From Cellulophaga omnivescoria (GTDB lineage: Bacteria; Bacteroidota; Bacteroidia; Flavobacteriales; Flavobacteriaceae): 64,000 bases of DNA. The notes beneath the pieces were generated by a model. It saw only the letters and a program-made list of their open reading frames with translations, was not told where the DNA came from and did no database searches. Shown here in pieces: positions 44,260 through 52,797 of the stretch. Position 1 is the stretch's first letter, and each line of letters opens with the position of its first letter. The stretch lies in NCBI RefSeq assembly GCF_001999725.1, contig NZ_MDDP01000017.1, positions 1 to 64,000 on the forward strand. The letters are read 5' to 3'. Made by a program: the position numbers and the translations under genes.

Positions 44260-45378
44260 ATGCACACTAACCCCCAAATACAACCTACCTATAAGCAAAT
44301 TATTTGCTTTATTTTATGCTTATCATTTTTGCAAATAAATGCACAAAACTTAGTTAAAAATCCGAGTTTTGAGTATTCTAAAAAATGTAGTAAAAAGCCA
44401 GGAAACTTTCAAAAAGATGTGTTGGATTGGCGTACGCCATCTGACGGTAGTACAGATTATTACAGCGATTGTAGCCCAGAAATGAGTACTAACCATAATT
44501 TTATTGGTAGGCAACAAGTTTATGAAGGTAAAGCTTTTGCGGGCTTTTATATGCTTGGTCCAGACAATTACAGAGAATATATTACAGGTTCATTAGCTAA
44601 AACATTAGAAAAAGGAAAAAAATATAAAGTATCATTTATGGTTAGCCTTGCAGATAAGGCGGGTTTAGCTGTTGATGAATTTCAGATTTTATTTACTGAA
44701 AAATCTCCAAAGTGGAGTACTAAAAAAAGTATTGCTATAGATTATGTAAATAATTCTGAAGAAATACGATTGTTAAGAGTGAGATCTGCTAATGGATACA
44801 CTAATAGCAGAACTTGGACAAATGTATCAATTACATTTATAGCCAATGGAACAGAAAGCTTTGTTACCTTAGGTAATTTTAAAAGAGATAAACGAACTAG
44901 GACAAAAGTGGTTAATGACAGGTTGCGTAAAGCTTCTTATTATTATATTGATAATGTTTCTGTTAGCGAGTATGAGGGCATTAATCTAGATGAAATATAT
45001 GTAATTAAAGATTTAATGTTTACTACGGATAGTTATATCATAAATCCAGAAGCAAAAGGGCAATTAAGAGAGTTGGTTAGGCATTTAAAAAGAAACCCGC
45101 ATTTAAATGTTACTATATTTGGGCACTCAGATAATGAAGGAGATGCAAAATACAACAAGCTACTGTCTTTAAACAGGGCAAAATCTGTTGGAGAATTTTT
45201 ATTAGACAATGGTTTAACTTTTGATCGTATTAATTGGAAGGGTTACGGAGATCAAATTCCTTTAGCAAGTAATAACGACGAAAAAGGAAGGCTAATGAAC
45301 AGGAGAGTGGAGTTTGTGGTATCTGAAAATAAATATGATACCTATGTTAATAATGGCTTTGAAGAAGATAAAGAGTAA
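44260..45378 (+). CDS. OmpA-family outer membrane protein
   Basis: A 372-residue exported protein. After an N-terminal extension and signal peptide (IICFILCLSFLQINAQ) comes a beta-sandwich-like region beginning NLVKNPSFEYSKKCSKKPGNFQ, common to flavobacterial surface proteins with a carbohydrate-binding-like fold (to about residue 240). The C terminus is an OmpA domain for peptidoglycan binding: HLNVTIFGHSDNEGDAKYNKLLSLNRAKSVGEFLLDNGL and GYGDQIPLASNNDEKGRLMNRRVEFVV, with the conserved N-x2-L-S-x-x-R-A and R-x-x-N-R-R-V-E. A role in envelope linkage is likely. Confidence 0.9.
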   Translation: MHTNPQIQPTYKQIICFILCLSFLQINAQNLVKNPSFEYSKKCSKKPGNFQKDVLDWRTPSDGSTDYYSDCSPEMSTNHNFIGRQQVYEGKAFAGFYMLGPDNYREYITGSLAKTLEKGKKYKVSFMVSLADKAGLAVDEFQILFTEKSPKWSTKKSIAIDYVNNSEEIRLLRVRSANGYTNSRTWTNVSITFIANGTESFVTLGNFKRDKRTRTKVVNDRLRKASYYYIDNVSVSEYEGINLDEIYVIKDLMFTTDSYIINPEAKGQLRELVRHLKRNPHLNVTIFGHSDNEGDAKYNKLLSLNRAKSVGEFLLDNGLTFDRINWKGYGDQIPLASNNDEKGRLMNRRVEFVVSENKYDTYVNNGFEEDKE

Positions 45379-45398
45379 AATTTTAAGTTATTCATAAA

Positions 45399-45428
45399 AA
45401 AAACCTCTTCGGTAATGAAGAGGTTTTT
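45399..45428. terminator. Bidirectional terminator between the OmpA-family gene and pepP
   Basis: A 12-bp stem AAAAACCTCTTC/GAAGAGGTTTTT with a six-base loop between convergent genes. Confidence 0.93.
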
Positions 45429-45450
45429 ACTATTAAAACAAATTTTAATG

Positions 45451-46746
45451 CTACTTTGCTTGCATTAATTCTTCAATTTCATCTGCCTCTATAGGAATGT
45501 TTGCCATTAAGTTGAAGGGTTCCCCTTTTTCTTGTATTACTACATCATCTTCCAATCTTATGCCTAAATTTTCATTAGGAATGTAAATACCAGGCTCTAC
45601 TGTAAATACCATATTTGCTTTCATTGGGGTTTTTAGTTCTCCATAATCATGGGTGTTTAAACCAATGTGGTGGCTGGTTCCGTGCATAAAATATTTTTTG
45701 TATGCAGGCCAGTTTTTATCTTCGTTTTGTACATCTGCTTTGTCTAGTAAGCCAAGTCCTAACAACTCACTGGTCATTAATTTACCTACTTCTTTGTGGT
45801 ATTCTGCCCAAATAGTTCCTGGAACAAGCATTTTTGTAGCTTCATTTTTAACACGTAAAACTGCGTTGTAAACTTCTTTTTGTCTTTTAGTAAACTTACC
45901 ACTTACAGGGATACTTCTACTTAAATCACTAGAGTAGTTTGCGTATTCTGCAGCAACATCCATAAGTATTACATCGCCATCCTTGCACTGTTGGTTGTTT
46001 TCTATGTAATGTAATACGTTTGCATTAGCACCAGAAGCAATAATTGGGGTGTATGCAAAGCCTTTAGAGCGGTTGCGTACAAACTCGTGTAGCAATTCCG
46101 CTTCAATTTCATATTCCCAAACACCTGGCTTTACAAAACTTAATAAACGTTTAAAACCTTTTTCTGTAATGTTACAGGCTTCTTGCATTAATGCTAATTC
46201 CTCAGGCTCTTTAACACCTCTAATATTTTGCATTATAGGGAAACTCTTTGCCCATTGGTGAGCAGGGTAATCAGCTTTACATTTTTTTATAAATCGGTCT
46301 TCCCTTGTTTCTGTTTCTACAGCTTGCCTGTAGTGTTCATTGGTGTCAAAGTAAACTGTTTCTGCCTCTGTCATTACATCAAAGAAAACTTTGTCAAAAT
46401 CAGATAACCAATAAACTGTTTCTATTCCAGATACTTCTGTAGCGCGCTCTTTGGTAAGTTTTTCACCTTCCCATACCGCAATATGTTCATTTGTTTCCCG
46501 TACAAATAAAATTTCTTTATGTTTGGGGTTAAGTGCATCAGGAAAAAGAATCAAAATAGTTTCTTCTTGGTCGGCACCTGTTAGGTAAAAAATATTTCTA
46601 TTTTGCTCAAAAGGCATTGTGCTATCTGCACCAATAGGGTATATGTCATTAGAATTAAAAACAGCAACACTCTTAGGCTTCATTTGCGCCATAAACTTTT
46701 TGCGGTTTTTCACGAATAATTTAGAATCGATTTGATTGTATTTCAT
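45451..46746 (-). CDS. pepP: Xaa-Pro aminopeptidase (aminopeptidase P, M24B)
   Basis: A 431-residue metallopeptidase removing N-terminal residues that precede proline. The N-terminal creatinase-like domain (to about residue 170) includes the sequence FEQNRNIFYLTGADQEETILIL. The pita-bread catalytic domain shows the dimetal ligands: DVAAEYANYSSDLSRSIPV (two aspartates), FMHGTSHHIGLNTHD (histidine), VFTVEPGIYI (glutamate) and GIRLEDDVVI (glutamate). No signal peptide, so it is cytosolic. It is a single gene, divergent from the BNR-protein gene. Confidence 0.95.
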   Translation of the reverse strand: MKYNQIDSKLFVKNRKKFMAQMKPKSVAVFNSNDIYPIGADSTMPFEQNRNIFYLTGADQEETILILFPDALNPKHKEILFVRETNEHIAVWEGEKLTKERATEVSGIETVYWLSDFDKVFFDVMTEAETVYFDTNEHYRQAVETETREDRFIKKCKADYPAHQWAKSFPIMQNIRGVKEPEELALMQEACNITEKGFKRLLSFVKPGVWEYEIEAELLHEFVRNRSKGFAYTPIIASGANANVLHYIENNQQCKDGDVILMDVAAEYANYSSDLSRSIPVSGKFTKRQKEVYNAVLRVKNEATKMLVPGTIWAEYHKEVGKLMTSELLGLGLLDKADVQNEDKNWPAYKKYFMHGTSHHIGLNTHDYGELKTPMKANMVFTVEPGIYIPNENLGIRLEDDVVIQEKGEPFNLMANIPIEADEIEELMQAK

Positions 46747-46906
46747 TTCTTAATTTTTCTGTTGTTATATTGAAATTTTAGAGGCAAAATCGCATAAAAT
46801 TTCAAGATGTATCCAAAAGTAATGAATATCTATTTTTGTGCATAAGAAAACATATCTTTTAGTGTCTTTTTAACGTATTTGGGGCATCAAATAACTAACA
46901 GATAAA

Positions 46907-46914
46907 TATGTTTG
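46907..46914 (+). promoter_or_regulatory. Possible -7 element for the BNR-repeat gene
   Basis: TATGTTTG matches TAnnTTTG with TTTG 25 bases upstream (46878-46881). It would leave a leader of about 100 bases before the ATG at 47024. The rest of the 277-base divergent gap shows no gene I trust. Confidence 0.3.
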
Positions 46915-47023
46915 TACAGGTAGCAAAAAATTATTTTGGCATAACACCCTTTATTTATAACTTCCGTAAATTATTTAATTAGACTAATTAAGAGAACAAA
47001 ACCTAACGAACAAAACCAAAAAA

Positions 47024-49876
47024 ATGAGAAAAAGTTTATCCTTGTGCATTTTATTTACCAGTGCATTAAGCTTTGCGCAGCCAACGGCAACTCCCCAAAA
47101 CGTTGTAGAAAATGCGTTAATGCAAAAAAAGCAAATGGAAGAATCTTCTGTTGTAAAAAATATAACATTTACTAATATTGGGCCTACGGTAATGAGTGGC
47201 CGTATTGTAGATGTAGCCGTTAACCCTAATAAACCAACTGAGTTTTATGCGGCATATGCGTCTGGTGGTTTATGGTATACCAACAATAATGGCACAACTT
47301 TTACTCCGATTATGGACAATGCAAGCACGCAAAATATAGGAGATATTGCCGTAGACTGGCAATCTGGAACTATATGGATTGGTACAGGAGAAAATAATTC
47401 GTCTAGATCTTCTTATGCTGGTGTGGGATTATTAAAATCTACAGATAAAGGTAAAACTTGGCAGAATATGGGTTTGGTAGATGCGCACCATATTGGCCGT
47501 ATTTTAATTAATCCAGAAAATACTAATGAGGTTGTTGTGGGTGCAACAGGGCATTTATACTCTGCTAATGAGGAGCGTGGTATTTATAAAACTACAGATG
47601 GTGGTAAAACTTGGAAAAAAACACTTTTTGTAAATGATGTTACTGGTATTATAGACGTTGCTATGGTGCCAACTAACTTTAATGTACAATATGCAGCTGC
47701 TTGGGAAAAAGACCGTAAAGCTTGGAATTTTTCTGGTAACGGCTCTAATTCTGCTATTTATAAAAGCACGGATGGTGGTAGTAGCTGGACCAAAATTACA
47801 ACTAAGGAAAGTGGTTTTCCAACTGGAGAAGGTGTTGGTAGAATTGGTTTAGCCGTTTTTGATGAAAACACTGTTTACGCTGTACATGATAGCCAGTTTA
47901 GAAGACCTGCAGAAGAAAAGAAAAAAGATAAAACTACGGATTTGGTTAAGGACGATTTTAAAACAATGTCAACCAAAGAATTTTTGGCTTTGTCTGACTC
48001 TAAGCTTAATAATTTTTTAAAAACAAACGGTTTTCATGAAAAGCATAGAGCGCCAAATGTTAAGCAAATGGTACGTGTTGGTACTGTTAAACCAATAGAT
48101 ATTGCTAAGTATTTAGAAGATGCCAACTCTATGTTGTTTGATACGCCTGTTGTTGGAGCAGAAGTATATAGGAGTGATAATGCAGGGAAGACTTGGAAAA
48201 AAACAAACCAAGAGCATATAGATAATTTGTTTTATAGTTATGGTTATTACTTTGCACAAATAAGAGTACACCCTAAAAATAAAGATGAAATTTACTTAGC
48301 TGGTGTACCGCTAATAAAATCTAATGACGGTGGTAAAACTTTTAATAATATTGATGGTCCAAATGTACACTCGGACCATCACGCACTATGGATTAATCCA
48401 GATTTAAAAGGACATTTAATTAATGGTAATGACGGAGGAATAAATATATCTTACGATGATGGTAAGAATTGGATAAAAAATAATTCACCAGCTGTTGGTC
48501 AGTTTTATGCAATTAATGTAGATGATGAAAAACCATATAATGTGTATGGTGGTTTGCAAGATAACGGAGTTTGGGTTGGAGCCAATAATGCAAGAGAAAG
48601 TGTAAGATGGCACCAAACAGGTAAGTACCCTTGGCAAAGTTTAATGGGTGGTGATGGTATGCAAGTGCAGATAGATAGTAGAAATGCTAATATCGTTTAT
48701 ACAGGTTTTCAGTTTGGAAACTATTTTAGAATAGACAGAGAAAATGATTCTCAAAAATACATTCAGCCTAAACATAATTTAGGAGAGAGTCCTTATCGTT
48801 TTAATTGGCAAACACCAATATTATTATCCTCTCACAACCAAGATATTTTATATTTAGGAGGTAATAAATTACACCGTTCTTTTAATAAAGGAGATGATTG
48901 GGAAACTATTTCTGACGATTTAACAAATGGAGGTAAAAAAGGAAATGTAGCATATGGTACGTTAACAACAATATCAGAATCTCCTTTTACCTTTGGATTG
49001 CTCTACACAGGTAGTGATGACGGAGCCATACAACTTACTAAAAATGGCGGCGCTTCATGGGAAAAAATAAGTGATAACCTTAAAAACGAGGAGCTTTGGG
49101 TGTCTAGAGTAGTTGCGTCTGCCCATAAAAAAGAACGTGTTTATGTAACTTTAAATGGTTACAGATGGGATGATTATACACCATACGTATATGTAAGTGA
49201 TGATTATGGTAAAAGCTGGAAAAATATTGGTGGTAACATACCTGCTTCTCCCGTAAATGTTATTATTGAAGATCCTGAAAATGAAAATTTATTATTTGTA
49301 GGTACAGATAACGGTTTGTATGTGTCTTTTAATAAGGGAAATACTTGGGAATTATTTACTAATGGTATGCCTGCTGTAGCCGTACATGATTTGGTAATAC
49401 AAACTACAGCAAAAGATTTATTGGTTGGTACGCATGGTAGAAGCATTTATAAAACTAATATTGCCAAGCTTCAGGAAATGACACCTAAAATGTTGGCTAA
49501 AAAATTACACCTGTTTAAACCAGAAAGCATTAAACATTCTAGCAGATGGGGTAATGCTCAATCAACAAGGTTTAGACCAAATACGCCTGGAGTAGATATT
49601 AGTTTTTACGCAAATAAACAAGGCAGTTTTACCGCTCGTATTTTAACTATGAACAATACAGAAGTTAGCTCTGTAACCGTAGATGGTGAAAAAGGGTTTA
49701 ATGTGTTATCTTATGATGTTGCTTTTTCTAAAACAGGAAAATCTAACTTTCTAAAAAAGAATAAAGTAAAGTTGCAACAAGCTAAAGACGGAAAAACATA
49801 CTTGCCTAAAGGGGTGTATAAAATAGAGTTGTCTGGTAATGGGTCTAATACAACTACCAATTTTGAAATAAAATAA
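47024..49876 (+). CDS. Secreted BNR-repeat beta-propeller protein
   Basis: A 950-residue exported protein with a signal peptide (MRKSLSLCILFTSALSFAQ). It carries about ten Asp-box (BNR) repeats, for example STDKGKTWQ, TTDGGKTWKK, STDGGSSWTK, SDNAGKTWKK, SNDGGKTFNN, SFNKGDDWET and SDDYGKSWKN, which form one or two beta propellers of the sortilin/VPS10-like kind. An inserted charged stretch (about residues 300-330) and a C-terminal beta domain of about 120 residues follow. Such proteins are often labelled glycosyl hydrolase or exo-alpha-sialidase, but I see no sialidase catalytic set. No lipobox. Exact role unknown. Confidence 0.87.
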   Translation: MRKSLSLCILFTSALSFAQPTATPQNVVENALMQKKQMEESSVVKNITFTNIGPTVMSGRIVDVAVNPNKPTEFYAAYASGGLWYTNNNGTTFTPIMDNASTQNIGDIAVDWQSGTIWIGTGENNSSRSSYAGVGLLKSTDKGKTWQNMGLVDAHHIGRILINPENTNEVVVGATGHLYSANEERGIYKTTDGGKTWKKTLFVNDVTGIIDVAMVPTNFNVQYAAAWEKDRKAWNFSGNGSNSAIYKSTDGGSSWTKITTKESGFPTGEGVGRIGLAVFDENTVYAVHDSQFRRPAEEKKKDKTTDLVKDDFKTMSTKEFLALSDSKLNNFLKTNGFHEKHRAPNVKQMVRVGTVKPIDIAKYLEDANSMLFDTPVVGAEVYRSDNAGKTWKKTNQEHIDNLFYSYGYYFAQIRVHPKNKDEIYLAGVPLIKSNDGGKTFNNIDGPNVHSDHHALWINPDLKGHLINGNDGGINISYDDGKNWIKNNSPAVGQFYAINVDDEKPYNVYGGLQDNGVWVGANNARESVRWHQTGKYPWQSLMGGDGMQVQIDSRNANIVYTGFQFGNYFRIDRENDSQKYIQPKHNLGESPYRFNWQTPILLSSHNQDILYLGGNKLHRSFNKGDDWETISDDLTNGGKKGNVAYGTLTTISESPFTFGLLYTGSDDGAIQLTKNGGASWEKISDNLKNEELWVSRVVASAHKKERVYVTLNGYRWDDYTPYVYVSDDYGKSWKNIGGNIPASPVNVIIEDPENENLLFVGTDNGLYVSFNKGNTWELFTNGMPAVAVHDLVIQTTAKDLLVGTHGRSIYKTNIAKLQEMTPKMLAKKLHLFKPESIKHSSRWGNAQSTRFRPNTPGVDISFYANKQGSFTARILTMNNTEVSSVTVDGEKGFNVLSYDVAFSKTGKSNFLKKNKVKLQQAKDGKTYLPKGVYKIELSGNGSNTTTNFEIK

Positions 49877-49897
49877 ATATACCTATTGTTACATTTT

Positions 49898-49926
49898 AAA
49901 AGCCAAGATTAATTTCTTGGCTTTTT
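49898..49926 (+). terminator. Terminator after the BNR-repeat gene
   Basis: An 11-bp stem AAAAGCCAAGA/TCTTGGCTTTT with a short AT loop and a following T run. Confidence 0.9.
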
Positions 49927-49974
49927 CTTATGTTAAAAAACCTATAAATACTAAAGTCTAATTTTTTAAAGCCT

Positions 49975-49982
49975 TAGTTTTG
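49975..49982 (+). promoter_or_regulatory. Putative -7 element for the outer membrane protein gene
   Basis: TAGTTTTG matches TAnnTTTG and lies 37 bases before the ATG at 50020. No clear -33. Confidence 0.35.
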
Positions 49983-50019
49983 CATCCTTTTTATTTTTAT
50001 TAATTTTTTATAATACTAA

Positions 50020-50874
50020 ATGCGTATATTTTATATACTGCTCTTTATTTTAAGCGTAGTAGCATCTGCTTACGGACAAGAGAATCTGACTTTAAGTACA
50101 GATTCTAAAAAAGGCAAATTATACTTTTATTGGGGTTGGAATACCGCCCAGTACTCTTCATCTGATATTGAATTTAAAGGGGAGGACCATAATTTTGTAT
50201 TAAAGAATGTAAAATCTCATGACCATGATTTAAGGTGGAAAGTTAGTGAGCATTTAAATCCTGGCCGTTTAACCATACCTCAATTTAATTTTAGAGTGGG
50301 TTATTTTTTAAATGATCACTGGGATATTTCTATTGGTACAGACCATATGAAATATGTAGTAAATGATTTGCAAACAGTAAAAATTTCTGGCTATATAAAG
50401 GGTACAGGTACTGTTTATGATGGTGTTTATGATAATGATGATATTGTAATTGATCAAGAAAGCTTTTTAGAGTTTGAACATACTGATGGATTAAACTATG
50501 TAAATGTTGGTCTTAGAAGAAATGATAAACTAGCTAGCTTAACTAGCTTTGCTGACCTTAATTTGCTGGTTGGTGTAAATGCGGGCGTATTAATACCTAA
50601 AACAAATTCAGATTTACTTAATAAAGGTAAAAATGATGAGTTTCATTTAGCAGGTTATGGTGTAGGCGCTACAGGAGGCTTAAACTTAACGCTATTTAAG
50701 GTCTTTTTTATTCAGACCGAATTAAAAAGTGGTTATATAAATTTGCCAAGTATTATTACCACACCTGTAGATACAGATAGAGGAAAACAAGATTTTCTGT
50801 TCTCTCAATGGAATGTAGTCTTTGGGGGATACATAAATCTGAACAAAAAACATAAAGCCAAAAACAAAAAATAG
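50020..50874 (+). CDS. Outer membrane beta-barrel protein, function unknown
   Basis: A 284-residue exported protein. The signal peptide is MRIFYILLFILSVVASAYGQ. The mature chain has alternating short beta strands with aromatic girdles (KLYFYWGWNTAQYSSSDI, FNFRVGYFLNDHWDISIGTDHMKYVV, TGGLNLTLFKVFFIQTELKSGYINLP, FSQWNVVFGGYINL), the pattern of a small outer membrane barrel, perhaps 10-12 strands. It ends with a lysine-rich tail. No named family is obvious. It stands alone with its own promoter and shares a terminator with the convergent peroxidase gene. Confidence 0.75.
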   Translation: MRIFYILLFILSVVASAYGQENLTLSTDSKKGKLYFYWGWNTAQYSSSDIEFKGEDHNFVLKNVKSHDHDLRWKVSEHLNPGRLTIPQFNFRVGYFLNDHWDISIGTDHMKYVVNDLQTVKISGYIKGTGTVYDGVYDNDDIVIDQESFLEFEHTDGLNYVNVGLRRNDKLASLTSFADLNLLVGVNAGVLIPKTNSDLLNKGKNDEFHLAGYGVGATGGLNLTLFKVFFIQTELKSGYINLPSIITTPVDTDRGKQDFLFSQWNVVFGGYINLNKKHKAKNKK

Positions 50875-50885
50875 TTTTTGGCTTT
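50854..50885. terminator. Bidirectional terminator overlapping the barrel-protein stop
   Basis: A 12-bp stem AAAGCCAAAAAC (50854-50865) with GTTTTTGGCTTT (50874-50885). It includes the last codons and stop of the plus-strand gene and ends 6 bases before the stop of the convergent peroxidase gene. Confidence 0.88.
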
Positions 50886-50890
50886 ACTTT

Positions 50891-52720
50891 TTAATTTAAA
50901 TTGGCTACCGAATTATCGGTTAATGTTTGCATAAAAGCTATAATGTCTTTTTGTTCTTTTTCTGTGAGGTTTAATTCATCAAAAGGTAACGTTTGGTGAT
51001 CTAAACTAAAGCCTAAACCAGCACCACCTCCTAAATTGTAAAAGTTAACAACCTCTTCTAAGGTGTTGTAAATGCCATTATGCATGTATGGCGCTGTTAA
51101 AGCAATGTTTCTAACAGTTGGTGTTTTAAACATTTTGTCGTGTAAGTCTTCTTCAAAAACCCAGTAAAAACCTCTGTCGCTATCTAATACTTTGTTTCTG
51201 CTTGTTTTTGGTACTCCAATAACTTCTTTTTCCGTTTCTTTAAAAAATGGAGGCACTGTACCATTAGTTAATGGTATAAAATGGCATGTTGCACAAAGTG
51301 CTTTGCCCATAAACAAATTGAAACCATTTTTTTCTTCAGCTGTAAAACTACTTGTTTCACCGCGCATATCTTTGTCAAATTTAGAATTAAAACCAATTAA
51401 GGTTGATACATAAACAGATATAGCTCTAACGGTTTCTCTATTACTATTAGGTACAACTCCAAATGTATTTTTAAATAATGTTATGTAACTAGTGTCTTTT
51501 AATATGTTCCCAGAAAACCTGTGTACATTAGTGTTAAACTCTTTATCGTTTTTAAAAACAGCGCTTATTTGGTCGTCTATGGTATTAGCCCTACCGTCCC
51601 AAAAAAAAGCTTTTTGGTAAATGCTATTAAGTAAAGTAGGAGTGTTTCTTTCTAATAAAGCTTTGCTATTATCTTTGCCTAAAGCTAGTCCGTCTGTATA
51701 CCCTTTGTTGGGCAAGTGGCAGGTTGCGCAAGACATTGTGCCGTCACTAGAAAGTTTTTTATCAAAAAATAACTTTTTACCTAAGGCAATTTTCTCTTGA
51801 GAAGGGTTTCTGTCATTTACATCTAAAAAGTAATTTACGTTAAAACTATCTTCTTCAAAAAAAGTAGGTGCATTAAAATTATACGGATAGGCATTAGTTT
51901 TTCCATCCCAAAGTTGAGATGTTTGTCTTATTTCTACCCAGTTTTTTGTAATTGGGTTTAGGTAATCTCTTATAAAAGTATACCTATCAAATTTTATAAA
52001 ATCAGAATTGTTATTAATAAATGTTACTGCCTTATTTATATTTTTAATAAAATCTTTATCTAACTTATTGTTTTTTTGCTGTATTAAGGGCTGTAATGTT
52101 AATTTGTATACTTGCTGTAAGCTTTGTAATGAAACTGTAGTTTCTTTTATGCTTTTACCTGTTACTGGAGTGTCAAAACCTGCCATAGCTAAGCTTGCAA
52201 TGCGCATTAGTTGTTGGTGCGTGCCAATAAAAAAGCGTTTAGGGGTTAAGTCTCTTTTTTTAATATTTTCTTTTAAGTTGTTTACAAATCCTTTTTGGTA
52301 ATATAATTCTCTTAAAAAATCCTTTTGGTTGCCATCTTCTGCAAAAAGTGTTTCTTCTATTTTTTGTAAACCAACAGGGGAAACTATTCTTCCACTGTCG
52401 TCATTATAAGTGGGTAAAGCTGGCCCGTTTGCTTTGTGTGTTACAGATGGGTTTAAAGCGCCTGCAAAAGGTTCTGCCTTTTTAAATGCAATACGTAACT
52501 CAAAAAATAGAGATTTTGCCAAACTGTCATTGTACTTTACAGTGTTTAGCGTGTCTATTAAATTGCCAGCTTTTGTAATGTGTTTTAGGTAATATTCTTG
52601 TGCGGCTTTCCATTTAACATCGTTTTCAGTAATAGTTTTTGTATAGCCTTGTTGTTTTTCTTTACATGCAGATAAAGCAAACAGAATAACAATTACTAGT
52701 TTATAAATTTTATTAGGCAT
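50891..52720 (-). CDS. Dihaem cytochrome c peroxidase (MauG/CcpA family) lipoprotein
   Basis: A 609-residue lipoprotein with lipobox LFALSAC. The C-terminal half is the dihaem peroxidase domain: haem sites MSCATCHLPNKG (Cys331-His335) and ALCATCHFIPLTNG (Cys476-His480), ERNTPTLLNSIYQKAFFWDGRANTIDDQ between them, and KTPTVRNIALTAPYMHNGIYNTLEEVV after. The first 270 residues are a helical domain without a haem site, resembling the imelysin-like N terminus of such fusions. It would act in the periplasm, reducing peroxide or oxidising a partner. A hairpin separates it from the upstream PhoX-like gene. Confidence 0.92.
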   Translation of the reverse strand: MPNKIYKLVIVILFALSACKEKQQGYTKTITENDVKWKAAQEYYLKHITKAGNLIDTLNTVKYNDSLAKSLFFELRIAFKKAEPFAGALNPSVTHKANGPALPTYNDDSGRIVSPVGLQKIEETLFAEDGNQKDFLRELYYQKGFVNNLKENIKKRDLTPKRFFIGTHQQLMRIASLAMAGFDTPVTGKSIKETTVSLQSLQQVYKLTLQPLIQQKNNKLDKDFIKNINKAVTFINNNSDFIKFDRYTFIRDYLNPITKNWVEIRQTSQLWDGKTNAYPYNFNAPTFFEEDSFNVNYFLDVNDRNPSQEKIALGKKLFFDKKLSSDGTMSCATCHLPNKGYTDGLALGKDNSKALLERNTPTLLNSIYQKAFFWDGRANTIDDQISAVFKNDKEFNTNVHRFSGNILKDTSYITLFKNTFGVVPNSNRETVRAISVYVSTLIGFNSKFDKDMRGETSSFTAEEKNGFNLFMGKALCATCHFIPLTNGTVPPFFKETEKEVIGVPKTSRNKVLDSDRGFYWVFEEDLHDKMFKTPTVRNIALTAPYMHNGIYNTLEEVVNFYNLGGGAGLGFSLDHQTLPFDELNLTEKEQKDIIAFMQTLTDNSVANLN

Positions 52721-52741
52721 TTGTAGCGGTATTTATATAGT

Positions 52742-52777
52742 AAAAAGTCCCTGTATCAGACGATACAGGGATCTTTT
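52742..52777 (-). terminator. Terminator or attenuator between the PhoX-like and peroxidase genes
   Basis: A 9-bp stem CCCTGTATC/GATACAGGG with AGAC loop and complementary A/T-rich flanks. Both neighbouring genes run on the minus strand, so it lies inside a co-directional pair, only 20 bases before the peroxidase start codon. Confidence 0.82.
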
Positions 52778-52797
52778 TAGTAAATATATGTTTTGTT

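Noticed and set aside
46908-46982. A 24-codon frame upstream of the BNR-repeat gene, a possible leader peptide
   Set aside because: Its ATG lies inside the candidate -7 element, and there is no further support, so it was not called.
47024-49876. Assignment of the BNR-repeat protein as a sialidase
   Set aside because: Asp-box repeats alone do not show sialidase activity; the arginine triad and other catalytic residues were not recognised.
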